A stretch of 64,000 bases of DNA, from assembly GCA_964619265.1 (NCBI GenBank), contig CAZUCE010000002.1, positions 62,001 to 126,000 on the forward strand, read 5' to 3'. The first letter of the stretch is position 1, and every line of letters starts with the position of its first letter. Below are positions 55,137 through 62,246 of the stretch, one piece after another. The notes under the pieces were generated by a model that was not told the origin of the DNA, did not search any database, and saw only the letters and a program-made list of their open reading frames with translations. Made by a program: the position numbers and the translations under genes. This stretch comes from CAZUCE01 sp964619265. GTDB lineage: Bacteria > Planctomycetota > UBA1135 > GCA-002686595.

Positions 55137-55769
55137 CTAGGGCTGCTGCTCGTCCGGTTCCAGATTCAGTGCGACCGAGTTGATGCAGTAACGAAGGCCG
55201 GTAGGCGGCGGTCCGTCGTTGAACACGTGCCCCAGGTGGGCATCGCAACGGGCGCAGCGGATCTCGGTCCGGATCATGCCGTGGGAGGAATCCCTCAACT
55301 CGACCAGGTTCGAGCCCTCGAGAGGTTCGAAGAAGGACGGCCAGCCACAGCCTGAGTCAAATTTTGCGTCCGAGCGGAACAGGTCGTTGTCGCATCCAAT
55401 GCAGCGATAGGTGCCGACGGTTTTCTCGTGCTCGTACTTGCCGGTTCCGGGGCGCTCGGTCCCGGCCTCGCGCGTGACGCGGTAGGCCTCGGGGCTGAGC
55501 AGAGCGCGCCACTCCGCGTCCGTCTTGACGACCTTTTCGGGCATGGCATTCGATTCGGAGCTGGAGTCGTTCGACATGGCGGTGGAGAGAGGCTCTAGGG
55601 CACCTGAAGGATCCTCGAGGGTACCGGGCTCTACTTGGCTCAGGGATTGGCGAACTTCTGCGCCGGAGCCGGCCTCCGAGGCCTGGGAGGTGGTTGCATC
55701 GGGAGCGAGCTGGGGGCTACAGGCGCCCAAGGACAGGGCGGCGGCTAGAGTCAAAGGAAGAAATCGCAT
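55137..55769 (-). CDS. msrB: Methionine-R-sulfoxide reductase MsrB, lipoprotein form
   Basis: 210 residues. The signal peptide ends in lipobox LGAC (Cys17). After a disordered linker the MsrB domain begins near residue 78 (DAEWRALLSPEAYRVTREAGTERP). The zinc ligands are CIGC and CARC, the core is FDSGCGWPSFFEP, and the catalytic residue is Cys in RYCINSVAL; it is a TGC codon, not selenocysteine. It repairs methionine-R-sulfoxide, here probably at the envelope. Confidence 0.93.
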   Translation of the reverse strand: MRFLPLTLAAALSLGACSPQLAPDATTSQASEAGSGAEVRQSLSQVEPGTLEDPSGALEPLSTAMSNDSSSESNAMPEKVVKTDAEWRALLSPEAYRVTREAGTERPGTGKYEHEKTVGTYRCIGCDNDLFRSDAKFDSGCGWPSFFEPLEGSNLVELRDSSHGMIRTEIRCARCDAHLGHVFNDGPPPTGLRYCINSVALNLEPDEQQP

Positions 55770-55830
55770 GGTGGCTGAATCGGGCAGGGCGTGGGTCCGG
55801 AATTGCCAGAGGTGTCCGGACGGAATGGCT

Positions 55831-57444
55831 TCAGGGTTGATCGGAGGCCGGGCCGCTGAGTCGGTAAATCGGGAGCTGCTCCCCTTCCATGCACCAAGGG
55901 TCCAAGAAATTCCAGGCGAGCCATCCGTCTTCCGACGCCGGCTCGCACAGAATCACGGCCAAGGTGCCCAGGGGTTGATCGGTTGGGACCAGGGTCCAAC
56001 CCGCGCCCACCTCAAGGGAAAGCGGAGCGGTTTCGAGTTCGACGCTCTCGATTCGCCGGTGCCCCTGGAATTCTCTTCCGGCCCTCGTGAGGCTCTTGAT
56101 TCGTAGGAGGGTGGCGTCCAAGCGGGAGGGTTCCTCGAGCGAGCGATACTGGATGCCGTGGAGATCCAGCTGCTGCACGAGCAGCGCGGCCCCAGGCGAT
56201 AGCAGGTACGCCCGGGGCCTTTGGACTGTGACCGACGGCTCGTATCGGTTCCATAGCTCGACTTCGCGATCGAGGGGCTCGCCAGGGACGATGCCGAGCG
56301 GATGCTCGCCGGTGGGGTCGGGGAGTTCTTCGAATCCCGCGATGGTCACCGGCCCATAGGCGGTTTGGACGGCTTTTACGGCGACCTCGTCGCTGGCGGC
56401 GCGCCCCAGCTCGACGGTTCGCTGATCCGCCCGGGCCAGGAGCTGCTGAATCGCTGCTGCGCGCTGGGCGGTCTGTTCGAGAATCGCGCGGCAAAAAGCG
56501 AGCGTTGAGCGCACGCGGGTCTCGTACGGGTCGTAGCTGTAGGCCTCGGTGAGGATCGTCAAGCGATTGCGCAATCCGCGGTAGACGGCGCCGAACCGGG
56601 GCTGCGCGGGATAGCCCTCCCAGCGCTCGCGATTCCGGTCGAAGTTGCCGTAGAACGTGCTGGCGTAGCCTTCTCGGTCCGCCATGCGGCGTGCGACGGC
56701 GGGCAGAAATTCGGTTCGGCCGAACTCGATCAACTCGGCGTCCCCGGCCGGATGCTTGGGGCCCTGGTAGGTCAGCGCGTAGCGGTGCAGCGAGCCGTTG
56801 GTTGTGTGCGTGTCGACGATGACCTCGGGATCGAACTCGTTGAGGAACGCGAGGAACGCGCGCGTCTCCGAGGCTTCCGCCTTGGTCCAGTCGCGGTTGA
56901 GATCGAGACCCTGGGCATTCGCGCGCGTCCCCATCTGTTCAGGACCGACCTGGCCGGGGCGGTTGTCTGGAGCCATGAGCTCGTTGCCGTCGGCGTTGTA
57001 GATCGGGACGATTGCCAGGTTGAGGTCCTCCAAAACGGGGTCTCCGGTGCACAGCTCGCGCGCGAGCCACAGGAGGGCCTCCTTGCCGCATACCTCACCG
57101 GCATGGATGTTCCCGTACAGCAAGACCAGAGGTTTGGAGCTCGATCGAATCTTGTCGGCGGTCGGGTTGGCCTCCGCGGTGAGCCAGATAGCGGGCAGCT
57201 CGCGCCCCTCTTGGGAGCGCCCGAATTCAAAGCGCGTGACCCGCTCGGATAGCAGCGCGAGTTCGTCGAGAAAGGCCACGACCTCGGTGTGTCGGGCCGT
57301 GCGTTGGAAGCCGCTGGCTTCGGCCACCGTGAGCAGGCCATCTAGGGAGCCCGTGCTCGCGACCGGGCCTTGGCTGGTGCAGGCTGACGTGAGGGCCAAG
57401 AGGACGCCGAGCAGCGCCGAAGTGCAGAAGAAGCTCGAGGGCAT
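55831..57444 (-). CDS. M14 family zinc carboxypeptidase, lipoprotein
   Basis: ATG 57444 gives 537 residues with signal peptide and lipobox LTSAC (Cys22). The zinc motif HxxE is NIHAGEVCGKEALLW; IVPIYNADGNE follows with the substrate-binding region (NRDWTKAEASETRAFLAF, VDTHTTNGSLHRYALT), and the catalytic Glu is in ILTEAYSYDPYETRV. The ~150-residue C-terminal part is an all-beta domain. M14 members cleave C-terminal residues from peptides or peptidoglycan stems. Lipid anchoring suggests a role in the periplasm. Confidence 0.88.
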   Translation of the reverse strand: MPSSFFCTSALLGVLLALTSACTSQGPVASTGSLDGLLTVAEASGFQRTARHTEVVAFLDELALLSERVTRFEFGRSQEGRELPAIWLTAEANPTADKIRSSSKPLVLLYGNIHAGEVCGKEALLWLARELCTGDPVLEDLNLAIVPIYNADGNELMAPDNRPGQVGPEQMGTRANAQGLDLNRDWTKAEASETRAFLAFLNEFDPEVIVDTHTTNGSLHRYALTYQGPKHPAGDAELIEFGRTEFLPAVARRMADREGYASTFYGNFDRNRERWEGYPAQPRFGAVYRGLRNRLTILTEAYSYDPYETRVRSTLAFCRAILEQTAQRAAAIQQLLARADQRTVELGRAASDEVAVKAVQTAYGPVTIAGFEELPDPTGEHPLGIVPGEPLDREVELWNRYEPSVTVQRPRAYLLSPGAALLVQQLDLHGIQYRSLEEPSRLDATLLRIKSLTRAGREFQGHRRIESVELETAPLSLEVGAGWTLVPTDQPLGTLAVILCEPASEDGWLAWNFLDPWCMEGEQLPIYRLSGPASDQP

Positions 57445-57501
57445 GCGGAACGGTGGGAAGAGAGGCGGAGCGGATTTCGCGGGCGAACGAGACGATGGCA
57501 C

Positions 57502-57974
57502 GTCTCGCCCGTCAGAGCCAATTCAGTCTGTGAGAGCCAAGAGGCAGGGCGGCAAGTGTCCTCCGGGCGGCTGTACGCGTTCGGATTGGATCCCAGCAGG
57601 GTTCTTGGTCTCCGGGCAGGAGCGGTCTCCGGGCAGGAGCTCTGGCGGCCAAGCTGCGGCTCGGGGGCCCACGGCCTTTGGCAACTTGGGGGGGCGGCGC
57701 CGGCCGGTGGGGATCAGCCGGGCCAGGGCCGCGCCCGCGCGCCCGGCGGGTGATCGGCCGCCCCGAAATCAACAACCGGCCGGTGGCCTGCGAACAGGTC
57801 GCCTAGGGCGACCGACCGCCCCCGGAGCCCTGGAACCCTGGACAGCTCGCTTCTGCGACCCTTGGGGACCTGGTGGAGCCCCGCAGTGGGCTAGGATGGG
57901 GGTACACGGTCTTTCTCACCCCTAGGAGTCCTTTGCTCTGCGGGGATACCCACTGGAGAGCCGACGAGGATTCC
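57502..57974. other. GC-rich divergent region with a perfect 17-bp tandem repeat
   Basis: About 470 bp between the M14 gene (minus) and the radical SAM gene (plus). A perfect 17-bp tandem duplication, GGTCTCCGGGCAGGAGC, occupies 57607-57623 and 57624-57640. The stretch 57650-57800 is unusually rich in G and C with short inverted repeats. No gene is supported and no known riboswitch is recognisable. Confidence 0.45.
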
Positions 57975-60074
57975 ATGCGCATCACGTTCGTCCACCCGCC
58001 CGATGGGGCCATTCCGACTGCGCCCTACTCCTCGATACCGCACCTCACAGGGGTTTTGAAAGCCCACGGGCACGAGGTGCTGGCCTGCGACGCGAGCCTT
58101 GAAACCCTGCTTGGGATGCTCGACCGCAAAAAGCTGGAGGCCTGGTGGGACACCGCTGACCAGGTGCGAGCGGAGTTAGAGGCAAAGGACCCGTTGTCCG
58201 AATCGGACCAACGGGAGCTCCACCGGCTCCAGCATCTCCTGACGATGCCGCGTTCGATCTTCGAGGAGATCGAGGAATCCGCCGAGGTCATGCGCGACCG
58301 CGAGAAGTTTCAGGACCCCAAGACATTTACGCGTGCCTTTGACGTGGTGCGCGCCTGTTCTTACTTCGGATTCGCGCTGTCACCGGACGGCTACTACTCC
58401 GGTCGCTGCGTGGGGCACAAGGTGCTCAGCGAGACGGCCGACTCGGGCGTTCCGGACCCGCCGGTCGAGGTGTTTGGCGAGCTGATCGATCAAATTCTCG
58501 AACAGAAGCCCGACGCCGTTGGGATCACCACGCCCTTCGATGGATCGGTGTTCTTCGGCATCAAATTCGCGCGCGAGATTAAAAAGCGCGCCCCGGATCT
58601 ACCGGTCCTGATGGGCGGGGCCGGCGTGGATAGCGAGACCTACAAAGTCACCTCGGATCCATTTTATTTCCAGGTGCTCGACTACGTGATGGTCGGTGAG
58701 GGCGAAGTCCAGCTCCCCAAGCTGCTTGACTACATGGAGCACGGCGGCGACATCGCCGACGTCAAAAATCTGCGCTGGCTCAGGGACGACGGCACGGTGG
58801 GTGTCACGGAGCTCGAGCTGGTGACCGACCTCAACTCGGTCGCTGCGCCGGACTTCACCAACCTGCCGCTCGATCGCTATCTGCTGCCGGATCCGGTGGC
58901 GACGTTCCAGAGTTCGCGGGGCTGCTACTACGGCAAGTGCACGTTCTGCTCGGAACTGTTTCGCAAGGGCTTCCGCGTCCGCAAGCCCGAGCTGGTCGTT
59001 GAGGACATGGTCGCCATCTACGAGCAGTCCGGAATCCGCCACTTCCAGTTGTGGGATTCGCTGGCTCCGCCGAAGACGCTCAAGCGGGTGGCCCAAGAGG
59101 TCAAGCGTCGCGGACTGCCGTTCGAATGGATGGCCGAGACCAAATTCGAGAAGCCCTATAAGAACGAGGAGATGATCCGCACGCTCGCCGAGGGCGGCTG
59201 CACCTTCTTGCAGTTCGGTTTTGAGTCGGCCAGCTCCAAGGTCCTGGACGGGATCGACAAGGGCAACAACATGGACGACGTGGAGCAGATTCTCGCGCTG
59301 CTCAACAAGTACGGCATCCGAGCCGGCATGACCTGGTTCATCGGATTCCCCGGCGAAACCGAAGCCGAGGCCGACTTGACCCACGACTACAACGCGACGC
59401 GTCGTGATCGGGTGATGCTCTCCAGCTACACGCGCACGTTCAGCATCGGCACCGACACGATCGTCTACGAGGATCAAGAGCGCTTCGGGATCGAGGTGTT
59501 TGATTCAGGCGAGGGCATCCTCGACTACAAGTACACCGACGGGCGCGTGAAGTGGGATCCGGACGAACGCGATCAGGCGTATCACGTCCGCGGAGACTTC
59601 TACATGCTCAAGAACAACATTGAGCTGCACTACGCCACGGTTCCGAAAGAGGCGGCGCACCAGATTTCAGGCCAGCACCGGGTCGGCCCGGTCTTCCGCC
59701 ATGTGCCCGAGGAGATGCTGCCGACTGTGCAGCTCACTTTGGCGCCCGAGGCCTATTACCGCATCTTCGATCGCAATCCGTTGACCGGAGATCGCACACC
59801 CTACGGAGCCGCGATGCACATCTTGACCGGGTTCCGCTTCGACCTCGACGCGAATGCGATCCGTCTGGTTCAAGCGCTGGAGAACTCGGCCATGAGCTTT
59901 CCCGAACTGCTTGGCAAAAGCGGCGTGCCCGAGGGCATCGCCCGCGACTTGGTCGACCAAGGTGTCAACCGCGGCATCTTCAAAATCCTGCTCGACGAGC
60001 GCCACTGGCAGTGGGTGCCCGACTCCGAGTTCGTCGAAGCTCCGCAATCTCCGGCCGTGGAAGCCGCCGGCTGA
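57975..60074 (+). CDS. B12-binding-type radical SAM protein
   Basis: 699 residues from ATG 57975. The N-terminus (ITFVHPPDGAIP, YSSIPHLTGVLKAHGHEVLACDAS) and the fold with VLMGGAGVDSETY resemble the B12-binding domain of class B radical SAM enzymes. The cluster motif is SSRGCYYGKCTFC: Cys317, Cys322, Cys325, i.e. CX4CX2C rather than the usual CX3CX2C. WFIGFPGETEAEADLT and LQFGFESASSKVLDGIDKG are typical of B12-radical SAM proteins. A large C-terminal region (RFDLDANAIRLVQALEN and on) may be a winged-helix domain. Substrate unknown. A 158-residue protein follows after 93 bp. Confidence 0.82.
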   Translation: MRITFVHPPDGAIPTAPYSSIPHLTGVLKAHGHEVLACDASLETLLGMLDRKKLEAWWDTADQVRAELEAKDPLSESDQRELHRLQHLLTMPRSIFEEIEESAEVMRDREKFQDPKTFTRAFDVVRACSYFGFALSPDGYYSGRCVGHKVLSETADSGVPDPPVEVFGELIDQILEQKPDAVGITTPFDGSVFFGIKFAREIKKRAPDLPVLMGGAGVDSETYKVTSDPFYFQVLDYVMVGEGEVQLPKLLDYMEHGGDIADVKNLRWLRDDGTVGVTELELVTDLNSVAAPDFTNLPLDRYLLPDPVATFQSSRGCYYGKCTFCSELFRKGFRVRKPELVVEDMVAIYEQSGIRHFQLWDSLAPPKTLKRVAQEVKRRGLPFEWMAETKFEKPYKNEEMIRTLAEGGCTFLQFGFESASSKVLDGIDKGNNMDDVEQILALLNKYGIRAGMTWFIGFPGETEAEADLTHDYNATRRDRVMLSSYTRTFSIGTDTIVYEDQERFGIEVFDSGEGILDYKYTDGRVKWDPDERDQAYHVRGDFYMLKNNIELHYATVPKEAAHQISGQHRVGPVFRHVPEEMLPTVQLTLAPEAYYRIFDRNPLTGDRTPYGAAMHILTGFRFDLDANAIRLVQALENSAMSFPELLGKSGVPEGIARDLVDQGVNRGIFKILLDERHWQWVPDSEFVEAPQSPAVEAAG

Positions 60075-60167
60075 CAGAACTAGCTCCGGACGGGGGAGGC
60101 GCTAGGATCTCGGCTGTCCCGGACAGCCTCCTTTCTCCGACTGATCTTCCTCTCCCCCGATAGCTCC

Positions 60168-60644
60168 ATGGCCGAGAACATCCTCGTCGTCGACGCCGAC
60201 GATGCACGCGCCCAAGCCACCGCTGCGTCTTCGGCCCAGCGCTTTGGCGACACCTTGGGTCTGGTTCACACCTGCTTGGCGCCCGGCGAAGTCCGGAAGG
60301 TCGGCAGCCGGATCGAGGAAGAACGCACGTTCGGTGGCGCTGAGGTCTCGGCGTTCGATGAGCCGCTCGGGGTGGGATCTGCGGTGGCTCAGCTGGCGGG
60401 CTTCGCCGACGCGGTCATCGTGGAGCGGCTCGACGACTGGGCCCTGCGCCTGTTCGAGCACTACGGCGAGAAGGAAGATCGCATACTAGAGGAGATTGCA
60501 GGAGTGACGACGATCATGACGGCCGACCTGGCCGAGCTCGTGTTTATCAGCCGTCCGCCGGAGGGTGAGGGCCCTGTTGCGGAGCTGCACCGTCGTATTC
60601 TGGAAGCGATGGCTCCCCACGTGACGGAGCAACTCGGGAGCTGA
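60168..60644 (+). CDS. Protein of unknown function downstream of the radical SAM gene
   Basis: 158 residues from ATG 60168. It begins MAENILVVDADDARAQATAAS and contains LVHTCLAPGEVRKVGSRIEEERTFGG and VIVERLDDWALRLFEHYG. The pattern is alpha/beta, without a signal peptide and with only one cysteine. No family recognised. Being next to and on the same strand as the radical SAM gene, it could be its substrate protein or a partner; nothing in the sequence shows which. Confidence 0.6.
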   Translation: MAENILVVDADDARAQATAASSAQRFGDTLGLVHTCLAPGEVRKVGSRIEEERTFGGAEVSAFDEPLGVGSAVAQLAGFADAVIVERLDDWALRLFEHYGEKEDRILEEIAGVTTIMTADLAELVFISRPPEGEGPVAELHRRILEAMAPHVTEQLGS

Positions 60645-60689
60645 GGGTTTCGCTTGGCTTCGTGACGAATCCAGTTCGGTTGACGGGGC

Positions 60690-60990
60690 GAAACGGCTGG
60701 AAGCCAGGCCAGCGAGAAGTGGCCCTCGCAGGGAGTTCCTTGGAGCTTGGTAGGCGCTTTGAGCCGCCTGCGGCGTGGGCCCGCGCGAACTTGCGCGGCT
60801 CATCACGAATGAGCTTCTCGACCGGTTTCACCGCTCGAAGGGCCTTGAACAAGTCGTAGGATGAGCCCCGGCCGATGAGCGATCGGCCCTGCAGGTTCTT
60901 CGTCCTACACCGCCTCGCGCCGACCCACGCGCGAGGGCACGGATAGGGAGAGAGGGGGGCAGCGTCCATTGGGCGCTGCCCTTTTTCTTT
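60690..60990 (+). ncRNA. Hairpin-rich region ending in an intrinsic terminator, candidate ncRNA
   Basis: Several perfect inverted repeats follow one another: CCGCGC/GCGCGG (60781-60798), GGCCGAT/ATCGGCC (60870-60888) enclosed by GTAGGA/TCCTAC (60856-60861 with 60903-60908), CCTCGCGC/GCGCGAGG (60913-60936) and finally the terminator. A hairpin near 60694-60712 and smaller stems precede them. No coding frame is convincing. There is no plus-strand gene downstream for over 1.2 kb, so a riboswitch is unlikely. A standalone RNA or a structured 3' UTR are the alternatives. It does not match tmRNA, 4.5S or RNase P signatures. Confidence 0.5.
60957..60990 (+). terminator. Intrinsic terminator with U-run
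   Basis: GGGCAGCG (60957-60964) pairs with CGCTGCCC (60974-60981) around a 9-base loop, and TTTTTCTTT follows at once (60982-60990). This is the most canonical intrinsic terminator in the window. It ends transcription from the left. Confidence 0.9.
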
Positions 60991-61056
60991 GCCTGCGGAG
61001 TTCGAAATCGGTCCGGCTTCATCGGGGGGGCAAGCCGAATTCGCAGCGACCGAGCC

Positions 61057-61227
61057 TCAGGCGGCCAGCCCGTCCGAGCTGGGGCGGGCGATCAAGAGCC
61101 GGGTTGTGCGCAGTTTGATGGCGATCGAGAGGGCCATCGGAACAAACCCTCCGAGGAACGGGAGCCACCCGGCGCCAGCCGCTCCGTAGACCTCCTCGAT
61201 GGCAGACAGCCATGCGCTGTCGTGCAT
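61057..61227 (-). CDS. 56-residue membrane protein
   Basis: Too short for most gene finders, but ATG 61227 is preceded by a good ribosome-binding site, GGGAGG at 61231-61236. The product has a helix GWLPFLGGFVPMALSIAIKL between a charged N-terminus (MHDSAWLSAIEEVYG) and a basic end (RTTRLLIARPSS). It lies 12 bp after the stop of the amber-interrupted membrane gene, as in an operon. Function unknown. Confidence 0.55.
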   Translation of the reverse strand: MHDSAWLSAIEEVYGAAGAGWLPFLGGFVPMALSIAIKLRTTRLLIARPSSDGLAA

Positions 61228-61239
61228 GTAGCCTCCCGA

Positions 61240-61725
61240 TCAGGTGAATTCACTGTGCATCTTGGTGGTGTCGAACCAAGTGCCATCGAACCAGCCGGAC
61301 CGGCGAACGCAAACGACTCCCCCGAGCGCGAGCAGTTGGAACAGGACCAACGGGAATAGCGTTGCGCGGCTTGCGAGCGCGGTTCGAATCGAGATCCCAA
61401 GTACCTGGATCCAAGGCAGGCTGCGGAAATAGACAAGGTCCGGAAGCGCCGCGACCGTTGCGAGGTTGATGGCGAGAATCAAGGGCAGGATCGGAGCGGT
61501 GGCAACCGCGGAGGTCGGGATCCGCGAGAACGCAAAGAGAGCGACTAGGACCAGGACGAAGGTGATCCCCCAGCCGCTCAATCCAGCCAGGAAGAAGCAC
61601 ACCAAGTCCTTGGCAGCGGCACGAATTTCAGAAGCTAGGTCGCCGCCTAGCTACCCGCGCGAGTGCCTCACGATCAGGCTCGTCGTCCTGGCGGCCGCGA
61701 ACACATGCAGGAGAATCTGCGTCAT
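61240..61725 (-). CDS. Small polytopic membrane protein interrupted by an in-frame TAG
   Basis: ATG 61725 follows the previous stop by 3 bp. The frame runs for 24 codons (MTQILLHVFAAARTTSLIVR...), meets TAG at 61651-61653, and continues open to TGA at 61240-61242 with a clearly membrane-protein-like sequence (ASEIRAAAKDLVCFFLAGLSGWG, LVLVALFAF, ILPLILAINLATVAALPDLVYF, LLALGGVVCVRR). Reading through gives 161 residues with about four helices. Without it, translation would have to restart at TTG 61605 (121 residues). It could be a nonsense mutant, a readthrough gene or a sequencing error. Function unknown. Confidence 0.55.
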
Positions 61726-61728
61726 GGA

Positions 61729-62115
61729 TTAAACCGGGCCGATCCGAGGCCCTTGGAATCCGAACGTGAACACAAACCAGTTGACCTGGACCAGCTCGAT
61801 GGCCCGAGGCCCGAAAATCCAGCCCAGGGCCGGCACCACGCAGATGCTGACCGTCATGAGGCTCCCCTTCAGGAACCCAATAGGGACAAAGAGAATCCGA
61901 GCCGAAGCAAAGACCTCGCGAACTTCGCGTATGAGCAGCGAGCCGCCAAGGATCAGGACGAACCAAACCAAGACGGCGTTCAGGCCATCTGGGTCGGCGG
62001 ACGTTTGCAGATGGAGGGACCGCCTCGCAGACTTAGCCGGCTGCGGCGAGGATGTACAGAAGCTTGCTCCTAGGAGAACTAGGAGAGAGCGTCCTACCTG
62101 GGGCGGGAGGGCCAC
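61729..62115 (-). CDS. Small membrane protein, first of three-gene cluster
   Basis: 128 residues from GTG 62115. A possible signal peptide (RSLLVLLGASFC) is followed by three hydrophobic segments: NAVLVWFVLILGGSLLI, ILFVPIGFLKGSLMTVSICVVPALGWIFG and VNWFVFTFGF. No family recognised. The next gene starts 3 bp after its stop. The 130 bp to the divergent oligopeptidase gene probably hold both promoters. Confidence 0.55.
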   Translation of the reverse strand: MALPPQVGRSLLVLLGASFCTSSPQPAKSARRSLHLQTSADPDGLNAVLVWFVLILGGSLLIREVREVFASARILFVPIGFLKGSLMTVSICVVPALGWIFGPRAIELVQVNWFVFTFGFQGPRIGPV

Positions 62116-62246
62116 TGGATCGACCGTCTGCGAGGACGGGATCGATCGCCTCCGGGGAAGGGGAGGCGTTCATCTCGGGAAGGAAAGTCGCTTGGGCCCT
62201 AGGCTAGGGGCTCTCCCGCCCCGATCTGCCCCCCAGCTGTCTCTCG

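Noticed and set aside
55137..55769. MsrB tested as a second selenoprotein
   Set aside because: The catalytic codon in RYCINSVAL is TGC; no in-frame TGA present.
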